A DNA stretch of 64,000 nt from NCBI GenBank assembly GCA_963680875.1, contig OY804589.1, positions 32,652,962 through 32,716,961 on the forward strand, written 5' to 3'. This DNA comes from Bathymodiolus brooksi (lineage: Eukaryota; Mollusca; Bivalvia; Mytilida; Modiolidae). Position 1 is the first letter of the stretch. Each line of letters opens with the position of its first letter. The notes below the pieces were generated by a model that ran no database searches, had not been told where the DNA came from, and saw only the letters and a program-made list of their open reading frames with translations. A program made the position numbers and the translations under genes. Below are positions 53,901 to 64,000 of this stretch, piece after piece.

Positions 53901-54286
53901 ACCAAGGATGTTTGTATTGTAAGTATTACTGTGTATGTCGACTTACCAAGGGTGTTTGTATTGTAAGTATTACTGTGCATGTCGACTTACCAAGGATTTT
54001 TGCATTGTAAGTATTACTGTATGTAGACTTACCAAGGATGTTTGTATTGTAAGTATTACTGTGAACTTAGACTTTCCAAGGGTGTTTGTATTGTAAGTAT
54101 TACTCTGTATGTAGACTTACCAAGGGTGTTTGTATTGTAAGTATTACTGTGTATGTCGACTTACCAAGGATGTTTCTATTGTAAGTATTACTGTGTATGT
54201 AGACGTATCTAGGTTGTTTGTATTGTAAGTATTACTGTGTATGTCGATTTATTAAGGATGTTTGTATTGTAAGTATTACTGTGTAT
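50995..54286 (+). repeat. B-HOR copy, canonical 75 units (3,292 bp)
   Basis: This is a direct neighbour of the same length, with marker 2 near 52,264. Private changes include TATTATAAG near 52,168, GTAGCCGTATC near 53,232 and GTAGGTATTACGG near 53,303. With 47,703-50,994 it forms two consecutive equal HORs, the cleanest illustration of the 3,292-bp period. Confidence 0.92.
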
Positions 54287-57097
54287 GTAAATTTAGCAAT
54301 GATTTTGTGTTGTAAGTATTACTGTGTATGTCGACTTATCAAGGGTGTTTGTATTGTAAGTATTACTATGTATGTAGACTTACCAAGGATGTTTGTATTG
54401 TAAGTATTACTGTGTATGTAGACTTACCAAGGATATTTGTATTGTAAGTATTACTGTGTATGTCGACTTACCAAGGATGTTTGTATTGTAAGTATTACTG
54501 TGTATGTCGACTTACCAAGGATGTTTGTATTGTAAGTATTACTGTGTATGTAGACTTATCAAGGGTGTTTGTATTGTAAGTATTACTGTGTATGTCGACT
54601 TACCAAGGATGTTTGTATTGTAAGTATTACTGTGTATGTCGACTTACCAAGGATGTTTGAATTGTAAGTATTACTGTGCATGTCGACTTACCAAGGGTGT
54701 TTGTATTGTAAGTATTACTGTGCATGTCGACTTACCAAGGATTTTTGCATTGTAAGTATTACTGTATGTAGACTTACCAAGGATGTTTGTATTGTAAGTA
54801 TTACTGTGAATGTAGACTTACCAAGGGTGTTTGTATTGTAAGTATTACTCTGTATGTAGACTTACCAAGGGTGTTTGTATTGTAAGTATTAATGTGAATG
54901 TCAACTTACCAAGGATGTTTCTATTGTAAGTATTACTGTGTATGTAGACGTATCAAGGTTGCTTGCATTGTAAGTATTACTGTGTATGTCCATTTATTAA
55001 GGATGTTTGTATTGTAAGTATTACTGTGTATGTAGACGTATCACGGATGTTTGTATTGTAAGTATTGCTGTGTATGTAGACGTATCAAGGATGTTTGTAT
55101 TGTAAGTATTACTGTGTATGTAGACTTACCAAGGTTGTTTGTATTGTAAGTATTACTGTGTATGTAAACTTACCAAGGATGTTTGTATTGTAAATATTAC
55201 TGTGTATGTCGACTTCCCAAGGATGTTTGTATTGTAAGTATTACTGTGTATGTCGACTTCCCAAGGGTGTTTGCATTGTAAGTATTACTGTGTATGTCGA
55301 CCTACCAAGGATGTTTATATTGCGAGTATTACTGTGTATGTCGACTTACCAAGGATGTTTGTATTGTAAGTATTACTGTGCATGTCGACTTACCAAGGAT
55401 GTTTCTATTGTAAGTATTACTATGTATGTCGACTTACCAAGGGTGTTTGTATTGTAAGTATTACTGTGTATGTCGACTTACCAAGGATGTTTGTATTGTA
55501 AGTATTACTGTGTATGTAGACGTATCAATGTTGTTTGTATTGTAAGTATTACTGTGTATGTCGACTTACCAAGGATGTTTATATTGCGAGTATTACTGTG
55601 TATATAGACTTACCAAGGATGTTTGTATTGTAAGTATTACTGTGTATGTCGACTTACCAAGGATGTTTGTATTGTAAGTATTATTGTGCATGTCGACTTA
55701 CCAAGGATGTTTGTATTGTAAGTATTACTGTGTATGTCGACTTACCAAGGATGTTTGTATTGTAAGTATTACTGTGCATGTCGACTTACCAAGGATGTTT
55801 GTATTGTAAGTATTACTATGTATATCGACTTACCAAGGGTGTTTGTATTGTAAGTATTACTGTGTATGTCGACTTACCAAGGATGTTTGTATTGTAAGTA
55901 TTACTGTGTATGTAGACTTATCAAGGGTGTTTGTATTGTAAGTATTACTGTGTATGTCGACTTACCAAGGATGTTTGTATTGTAAGTATTACTGTGTAAG
56001 TCGACTTACCAAGGATGTTTCTATTGTAAGTATTACTGTGTATGTAGACGTATCAAGGTTGTTTGTATTGTAAGTATTACTGTGTATGTCGATTTATTAA
56101 GGATGTTTGTATTGTAAGTATTACGGTGTATGTAGACGTATCACGGATGTTTGTATTGTAAGTATTGCTGTGTATGTAGACGTATCAAGGGTGTTTGTAT
56201 TGTAAGTATTACTGTGTATGTCGACTTACCAAGGATGTTTGTATTGTAAATATTACTGTGTATGTAGACTTACCAAGGATGTTTGTATTGTAAGTATTAC
56301 TGTATATGTAGACTTACCAAGGTTGTTTGTATTGTCAGTATTACTGTGTATGTAGACTTACCAAGGATGTTTGTATTGTAAATATTACTGTGTATGTCGA
56401 CTTCCCACGGGTGTTTGCATTGTAAGTATTACTGTGTATGTCGACCTACCAAGGATGTTTATATTGCGAGTATTACTGTGTATATAGACTTACCAAGGAT
56501 GTTTGTATTGTAAGTATTACTGTGCATGTCGACTTACCAAGGATGTTTGTATTGTAAGTATTATTGTGCATGTCGACTTACCAAGGATGTTTGTATTGTA
56601 AGTATTACTGTGTATGTCGACTTACCAAGGATGTTTGTATTGTAAGTATTACTGTGCATGTCGACTTACCAAGGATGTTTGTATTGTACGTATTACTGTG
56701 TATGTCGACTTACCAAGGATGTTTGTATTGTAAGTATTACTGTGTATGTCGACTTACCAAGGGTGTTTGTATTGTAAGTATTACTGTGCATGTCGACTTA
56801 CCAAGGATTTTTGCATTGTAAGTATTACTGTATGTAGACTTACCAAGGATGTTTGTATTGTAAGTATTACTGTGAACTTAGACTTTCCAAGGGTGTTTGT
56901 ATTGTAAGTATTACTCTGTATGTAGACTTACCAAGGGTGTTTGTATTGTAAGTATTACTGTGTATGTCGACTTACCAAGGATGTTTCTATTGTAAGTATT
57001 ACTGTGTATGTAGACGTATCTAGGTTGTTTGTATTGTAAGTATTACTGTGTATGTCGATTTATTAAGGATGTTTGTATTGTAAGTATTACTGTGTAT
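54287..57097 (+). repeat. Rearranged B-HOR copy, 64 units, marker 2 missing
   Basis: The length of 2,811 bp equals 64 x 44 minus 5. It lacks the 43-bp marker-2 unit and one 42-bp unit, which accounts for the change from minus 8 to minus 5. Early in the copy eight units are absent, the same gap as in the copy at 63,462. The CTTCCC module, normally 374 bp after the start of the copy's first open stretch, is displaced to 55,206 behind a left-half-type block. Confidence 0.9.
54480..55519 (+). repeat. Left-half-type block inside the right half
   Basis: This tract matches about 16,281-17,320 at offset 38,199, including AATGTGAATGTCAAC at 54,891. Other right-half B copies read AATGTGTATGTCAAC. It also has GACGTATCAAGGATG near 55,080, matching 16,879. 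It differs by CTTCCC near 55,258, CCAAGG near 55,348 and GCTTGCATTG near 54,961. Edges are by eye. Confidence 0.82.
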
Positions 57098-60000
57098 GTA
57101 AATTTAGCAATGATTTTGTGTTGTAAGTATTACTGTGTATGTCGACTTATCAAGGGTGTTTGTATTGTAAGTATTACTATGTATGTAGACTTACCAAGGA
57201 TGTTTGTATTGTAAGTATTACTGTGTATGTAGACTTACCAAGGATATTTGTATTGTAAGTATTACTGTGTATGTCGACTTACCAAGGATGTTTGTATTGT
57301 AAGTATTACTGTGTATGTAGACTTACCAAGGTTGTTTGTATTGTAAGTATTACTGTGTATGTAAACTTACCAAGGATGTTTGTATTGTAAATATTACTGT
57401 GTATGTCGACTTCCCAAGGATGTTTGTATTGTAAGTATTACTGTGTATGTCGACTTCCCAAGGGTGTTTGCATTGTAAGTATTACTGTGTATGTCGACCT
57501 ACCAAGGATGTTTATATTGCGAGTATTACTGTGTATGTCGACTTACCAAGGATGTTTGTATTGTAAGTATTACTGTGCATGTCGACTTACCAAGGATGTT
57601 TCTATTGTAAGTATTACTATGTATGTCGACTTACCAAGGGTGTTTGTATTGTAAGTATTACTGTGTATGTCGACTTACCAAGGATGTTTGTATTGTAAGT
57701 ATTACTGTGTATGTAGACTTATCAAGGGTGTTTGTATTGTAAGTATTACTGTGTATGTCGACTTACCAAGGATGTTTGTATTGTAAGTATTACTGTGTAT
57801 GTCGACTTACCAAGGATGTTTGAATTGTAAGTATTACTGTGCATGTCGACTTACCAAGGGTGTTTGTATTGTAAGTATTACTGTGCATGTCGACTTACCA
57901 AGGATTTTTGCATTGTAAGTATTACTGTATGTAGACTTACCAAGGATGTTTGTATTGTAAGTATTACTGTGAATGTAGACTTACCAAGGGTGTTTGTATT
58001 GTAAGTATTACTCTGTATGTAGACTTACCAAGGGTGTTTGTATTGTAAGTATTAATGTGTATGTCAACTTACCAAGGATGTTTCTATTGTAAGTATTACT
58101 GTGTATGTAGACGTATCAAGGTTGTTTGCATTGTAAGTATTACTGTGTATGTCCATTTATTAAGGATGTTTGTATTGTAAGTATTACTGTGTATGTAGAC
58201 GTATCACGGATGTTTGTATTGTAAGTATTGCTGTGTATGTAGATGTATCAAGGGTGTTTGTATTGTAAGTATTACTGTGTATGTCGACCTACCAAGGATG
58301 TTTGTATTGTAAATATTACTGTGTATGTAGACTTACCAAGGATGTTTGTATTGTAAGTATTACTTTGTATTTAGACTTAGCAATGATTTTGTGTTGTAAG
58401 TATTACTGTGTATGTCGACTTATCAAGGGTGTTTGTATTGTAAGTATTACTATGTATGTAGACTTACCAAGGATGTTTGTATTGTAAGTATTACTGTGTA
58501 TGTCGACTTACCAAGGATGTTTGTATTGTAAGTATTACTCTGCATGTCGACTTACCAAGGGTGTTTGTATTGTAAGTATTACTGTGCATGTCGACTTACC
58601 AAGGATGTTTGCATTGTAAGTATTACTGTATGTAGACTTACCAAGGATGTTTGTATTGTAAGTATTACTGTGAATGTAGACTTACCAAGGGTGTTTGTAT
58701 TGTAAGTATTACTCTGTATGTAGACTTACCAAGGGTGTTTGTATTGTAAGTATTACTGTGTATGTCGACTTACCAAGGATGTTTCTATTGTAAGTATTAC
58801 TGTGTATGTAGACGTATCAATGTTGTTTGTATTGTAAGTATTACTGTGTATGTCGACCTACCAAGGATGTTTATATTGCGAGTATTACTGTGTATATAGA
58901 CTTACCAAGGATGTTTGTATTGTAAGTATTACTGTGTATGTCGACTTACCAAGGATGTTTGTATTGTAAGTATTATTGTGCATGTCGACTTACCAAGGAT
59001 GTTTGTATTGTAAGTATTACTGTGTATGTCGACTTACCAAGGATGTTTGTATTGTAAGTATTACTGTGCATGTCGACTTACCAAGGATGTTTGTATTGTA
59101 AGTATTACTATGTATATCGACTTACCAAGGGTGTTTGTATTGTAAGTATTACTGTGTATGTCGACTTACCAAGGATGTTTGTATTGTAAGTATTACTGTG
59201 TATGTAGACTTATCAAGGGTGTTTGTATTGTAAGTATTACTGTGTATGTCGATTTATTAAGGATGTTTGTATTGTAAGTATTACGGTGTATGTAGACGTA
59301 TCACGGATGTTTGTATTGTAAGTATTGCTGTGTATGTAGACGTATCAAGGGTGTTTGTATTGTAAGTATTACTGTGTATGTCGACTTACCAAGGATGTTT
59401 GTATTGTAAATATTACTGTGTATGTAGACTTACCAAGGATGTTTGTATTGTAAGTATTACTGTATATGTAGACTTACCAAGGTTGTTTGTATTGTCAGTA
59501 TTACTGTGTATGTAGACTTACCAAGGATGTTTGTATTGTAAATATTACTGTGTATGTCGACTTCCCACGGGTGTTTGCATTGTAAGTATTACTGTGTATG
59601 TCGACCTACCAAGGATGTTTATATTGCGAGTATTACTGTGTATATAGACTTACCAAGGATGTTTGTATTGTAAGTATTACTGTGCATGTCGACTTACCAA
59701 GGATGTTTGTATTGTAAGTATTATTGTGCATGTCGACTTACCAAGGATGTTTGTATTGTAAGTATTACTGTGTATGTCGACTTACCAAGGATGTTTGTAT
59801 TGTAAGTATTACTGTGCATGTCGACTTACCAAGGATGTTTGTATTGTACGTATTACTGTGTATGTCGACTTACCAAGGATGTTTGCATTGTAAGTATTAC
59901 TGTGTATGTCGACTTACCAAGGGTGTTTGTATTGTAAGTATTACTGTGCATGTCGACTTACCAAGGATTTTTGCATTGTAAGTATTACTGTATGTAGACT

Positions 60001-60257
60001 TACCAAGGATGTTTGTATTGTAAGTATTACTGTGAACTTAGACTTTCCAAGGGTGTTTGTATTGTAAGTATTACTCTGTATGTAGACTTACCAAGGGTGT
60101 TTGTATTGTAAGTATTACTGTGTATGTCGACTTACCAAGGATGTTTCTATTGTAAGTATTACTGTGTATGTAGACGTATCTAGGTTGTTTGTATTGTAAG
60201 TATTACTGTGTATGTCGATTTATTAAGGATGTTTGTATTGTAAGTATTACTGTGTAT
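57098..60257 (+). repeat. B-HOR copy, 72 units (3,160 bp)
   Basis: The length is 72 x 44 minus 8, three units below canonical. Marker 2 is near 58,367. The shortening lies around 59,240, where the GTAGACTTATCAAGGG unit is followed within one unit by GATTTATTAAGG. The usual two GTCGACTTACC units and the GACGTATCAAGGTTG unit are skipped in part. Confidence 0.9.
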
Positions 60258-63200
60258 GTAAATTTAGCAATGATTTTGTGTTGTAAGTATTACTGTGTAT
60301 GTCGACTTATCAAGGGTGTTTGTATTGTAAGTATTACTATGTATGTAGACTTACCAAGGATGTTTGTATTGTAAGTATTACTGTGTATGTAGACTTACCA
60401 AGGATATTTGTATTGTAAGTATTACTGTGTATGTCGACTTACCAAGGATGTTTGTATTGTAAGTATTACTGTGTATGTCGACTTACCAAGGATGTTTGTA
60501 TTGTAAGTATTACTGTGTATGTAGACTTATCAAGGGTGTTTGTATTGTAAGTATTACTGTGTATGTCGACTTCCCAAGGATGTTTGTATTGTAAGTATTA
60601 CTGTGTATGTCGACTTCCCAAGGGTGTTTGCATTGTAAGTATTACTGTGTATGTCGACCTACCAAGGATGTTTATATTGCGAGTATTACTGTGTATGTCG
60701 ACTTACCAAGGATGTTTGTATTGTAAGTATTACTGTGCATGTCGACTTACCAAGGATGTTTCTATTGTAAGTATTACTATGTATGTCGACTTACCAAGGG
60801 TGTTTGTATTGTAAGTATTACTGTGTATGTCGACTTACCAAGGATGTTTGTATTGTAAGTATTACTGTGTATGTAGACTTATCAAGGGTGTTTGTATTGT
60901 AAGTATTACTGTGTATGTCGACTTACCAAGGATGTTTGTATTGTAAGTATTACTGTGTATGTCGACTTACCAAGGATGTTTGAATTGTAAGTATTACTGT
61001 GCATGTCGACTTACCAAGGGTGTTTGTATTGTAAGTATTACTGTGCATGTCGACTTACCAAGGATTTTTGCATTGTAAGTATTACTGTATGTAGACTTAC
61101 CAAGGATGTTTGTATTGTAAGTATTACTGTGAATGTAGACTTACCAAGGGTGTTTGTATTGTAAGTATTACTCTGTATGTAGACTTACCAAGGGTGTTTG
61201 TATTGTAAGTATTAATGTGTATGTCAACTTACCAAGGATGTTTCTATTGTAAGTATTACTGTGTATGTAGACGTATCAAGGTTGTTTGCATTGTAAGTAT
61301 TACTGTGTATGTCCATTTATTAAGGATGTTTGTATTGTAAGTATTACTGTGTATGTAGACGTATCACGGATGTTTGTATTGTAAGTATTGCTGTGTATGT
61401 AGATGTATCAAGGGTGTTTGTATTGTAAGTATTACTGTGTATGTCGACCTACCAAGGATGTTTGTATTGTAAATATTACTGTGTATGTAGACTTACCAAG
61501 GATGTTTGTATTGTAAGTATTACTTTGTATTTAGACTTAGCAATGATTTTGTGTTGTAAGTATTACTGTGTATGTCGACTTATCAAGGGTGTTTGTATTG
61601 TAAGTATTACTATGTATGTAGACTTACCAAGGATGTTTGTATTGTAAGTATTACTGTGTATGTCGACTTACCAAGGATGTTTGTATTGTAAGTATTACTC
61701 TGCATGTCGACTTACCAAAGGTGTTTGTATTGTAAGTATTACTGTGCATGTCGACTTACCAAGGATGTTTGCATTGTAAGTATTACTGTATGTAGACTTA
61801 CCAAGGATGTTTGTATTGTAAGTATTACTGTGAATGTAGACTTACCAAGGGTGTTTGTATTGTAAGTATTACTCTGTATGTAGACTTACCAAGGGTGTTT
61901 GTATTGTAAGTATTACTGTGTATGTCGACTTACCAAGGATGTTTCTATTGTAAGTATTACTGTGTATGTAGACGTATCAATGTTGTTTGTATTGTAAGTA
62001 TTACTGTGTATGTCGACCTACCAAGGATGTTTATATTGCGAGTATTACTGTGTATATAGACTTACCAAGGATGTTTGTATTGTAAGTATTACTGTGTATG
62101 TCGACTTACCAAGGATGTTTGTATTGTAAGTATTATTGTGCATGTCGACTTACCAAGGATGTTTGTATTGTAAGTATTACTGTGTATGTCGACTTACCAA
62201 GGATGTTTGTATTGTAAGTATTACTGTGCATGTCGACTTACCAAGGATGTTTGTATTGTAAGTATTACTATGTATATCGACTTACCAAGGGTGTTTGTAT
62301 TGTAAGTATTACTGTGTATGTCGACTTACCAAGGATGTTTGTATTGTAAGTATTACTGTGTATGTAGACTTATCAAGGGTGTTTGTATTGTAAGTATTAC
62401 TGTGTATGTCGACTTACCAAGGATGTTTGTATTGTAAGTATTACTGTGTATGTCGACTTACCAAGGATGTTTCTATTGTAAGTATTACTGTGTATGTAGA
62501 CGTATCAAGGTTGTTTGTATTGTAAGTATTACTGTGTATGTCGATTTATTAAGGATGTTTGTATTGTAAGTATTACGGTGTATGTAGACGTATCACGGAT
62601 GTTTGTATTGTAAGTATTGCTGTGTATGTAGACGTATCAAGGGTGTTTGTATTGTAAGTATTACTGTGTATGTCGACTTACCAAGGATGTTTGTATTGTA
62701 AATATTACTGTGTATGTAGACTTACCAAGGATGTTTGTATTGTAAGTATTACTGTATATGTAGACTTACCAAGGTTGTTTGTATTGTCAGTATTACTGTG
62801 TATGTAGACTTACCAAGGATGTTTGTATTGTAAATATTACTGTGTATGTCGACTTCCCACGGGTGTTTGCATTGTAAGTATTACTGTGTATGTCGACCTA
62901 CCAAGGATGTTTATATTGCGAGTATTACTGTGTATATAGACTTACCAAGGATGTTTGTATTGTAAGTATTACTGTGCATGTCGACTTACCAAGGATGTTT
63001 GTATTGTAAGTATTATTGTGCATGTCGACTTACCAAGGATGTTTGTATTGTAAGTATTACTGTGTATGTCGACTTACCAAGGATGTTTGTATTGTAAGTA
63101 TTACTGTGTATGTCGACTTACCAAGGGTGTTTGTATTGTAAGTATTACTGTGCATGTCGACTTACCAAGGATTTTTGCATTGTAAGTATTACTGTATGTA

Positions 63201-63461
63201 GACTTACCAAGGATGTTTGTATTGTAAGTATTACTGTGAACTTAGACTTTCCAAGGGTGTTTGTATTGTAAGTATTACTCTGTATGTAGACTTACCAAGG
63301 GTGTTTGTATTGTAAGTATTACTGTGTATGTCGACTTACCAAGGATGTTTCTATTGTAAGTATTACTGTGTATGTAGACGTATCTAGGTTGTTTGTATTG
63401 TAAGTATTACTGTGTATGTCGATTTATTAAGGATGTTTGTATTGTAAGTATTACTGTGTAT
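60258..63461 (+). repeat. B-HOR copy, 73 units (3,204 bp)
   Basis: The length is 73 x 44 minus 8. Marker 2 is near 61,527. At about 60,471-60,565 the usual GGTTG, GTAAACTTACC and GTAAATATT units are replaced, without change of length, by GTCGACTTACC and GTAGACTTATCAAGGG units. That is what a conversion tract would leave. A two-unit loss lies near 63,100, where the GTACGTATTAC unit is missing. Confidence 0.88.
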
Positions 63462-64000
63462 GTAAATTTAGCAATGATTTTGTGTTGTAAGTATTACTGT
63501 GTATGTCGACTTATCAAGGGTGTTTGTATTGTAAGTATTACTATGTATGTAGACTTACCAAGGATGTTTGTATTGTAAGTATTACTGTGTATGTAGACTT
63601 ACCAAGGATATTTGTATTGTAAGTATTACTGTGTATGTCGACTTACCAAGGATGTTTGTATTGTAAGTATTACTGTGTATGTCGACTTACCAAGGATGTT
63701 TGTATTGTAAGTATTACTGTGTATGTAGACTTATCAAGGGTGTTTGTATTGTAAGTATTACTGTGTATGTCGACTTACCAAGGATGTTTGTATTGTAAGT
63801 ATTACTGTGTATGTCGACTTACCAAGGATGTTTGAATTGTAAGTATTACTGTGCATGTCGACTTACCAAGGGTGTTTGTATTGTAAGTATTACTGTGCAT
63901 GTCGACTTACCAAGGATTTTTGCATTGTAAGTATTACTGTATGTAGACTTACCAAGGATGTTTGTATTGTAAGTATTACTGTGAATGTAGACTTACCAAG
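63462..64000 (+). repeat. Partial B-HOR copy at the right edge
   Basis: The copy starts with marker 1 and is cut by the window end. TGAATTG lies 371 bp after the marker, against 723 bp in the preceding copy. The difference of 352 bp is eight whole units, and the copy at 54,287 has the same gap. Confidence 0.88.

Larger units (their letters stand above)
1..64000 (+). repeat. 44-bp satellite array filling the window
   Basis: The motif ACTGTGTATG returns 44 bp after its first occurrence, and the same spacing continues to the last base. No unique sequence or inversion interrupts it. The + strand of the consensus unit has 18 T, 11 A, 10 G and 5 C, so T and G exceed A and C throughout and the skew never flips. 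Most units are 44 bp; a minority are 43 or 42 bp. Both window edges cut through a unit, so the array continues beyond them. Long arrays of this kind are typical of eukaryotic constitutive heterochromatin. The monomer is not one I recognise, and chromosome location cannot be told from sequence alone. Transcription or protein binding is not shown by anything here. Confidence 0.98.

Noticed and set aside
1..64000. A CRISPR array, because of short regular direct repeats.
   Set aside because: The units abut with no unique spacers, there are over a thousand of them, and no cas genes are present.
1..64000. A coding minisatellite such as a repetitive surface, mucin or silk-like protein.
   Set aside because: A coding repeat would have a unit length divisible by 3 and one long frame. 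Here stops recur in every frame on the + strand, and I saw no long frame on the - strand.
1..64000. Telomeric or simple-sequence repeat.
   Set aside because: The unit is 44 bp of mixed sequence. The GTGTATGT stretch is short and occurs once per unit.
1..64000. A CENP-B box or a known centromeric satellite.
   Set aside because: I found no CENP-B-box-like motif in the consensus or common variants. The GC-poor 44-bp unit does not match alpha satellite or other families I know.

Overview
The whole 64,000-base window is one uninterrupted head-to-tail satellite array. The basic unit is 44 bp (about 34% G+C, G+T-rich on the + strand), present in roughly 1,455-1,460 copies, all in the same orientation. 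The array runs off both ends of the window, so its true length is unknown. I see no convincing protein-coding gene, RNA gene, transposon, CRISPR array or unique spacer DNA. The open frames of 60-85 codons are by-products of the repeat: 44 is not a multiple of 3, so the frame rotates every unit, and a TAA normally recurs every 132 bp. A long tandem satellite with higher-order structure points to eukaryotic heterochromatin (centromeric, pericentromeric, subtelomeric, or a sex/B chromosome). I do not recognise the monomer and cannot name the host.

Two higher-order repeat (HOR) families are built from variant 44-mers. Family A has a 30-unit period (1,320 bp) with derivatives shortened by whole units. 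It occupies about 3,060-11,800, 22,253-25,610 and 36,058-38,435. Family B is longer: typically 75 units (3,292 bp) on the right, and 62 or 82 units in two left copies. It carries two 1-bp-deleted marker monomers and about three 2-bp-deleted monomers per copy. It fills about 11,800-19,300, 25,611-36,057 and 38,436-64,000, with a related segment at 1-3,060.

A third tier lies above the HORs. Bases 103-5,573 recur, apparently without differences, at 19,296-24,766. A mosaic A+B block of several kb at 24,591-30,200 recurs at 37,196-43,700, with in-register gains and losses of 5, 16 and 15 units. Nearly all length differences are whole multiples of 44 bp once the few short monomers are counted. This is the expected signature of unequal crossing-over or conversion in register. 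The right half (27.9-64 kb) is the more homogenised, and the left half is more heterogeneous.

All comparisons were made by eye. Block edges are accurate to about one unit unless a base is given, and identities are not computed percentages.
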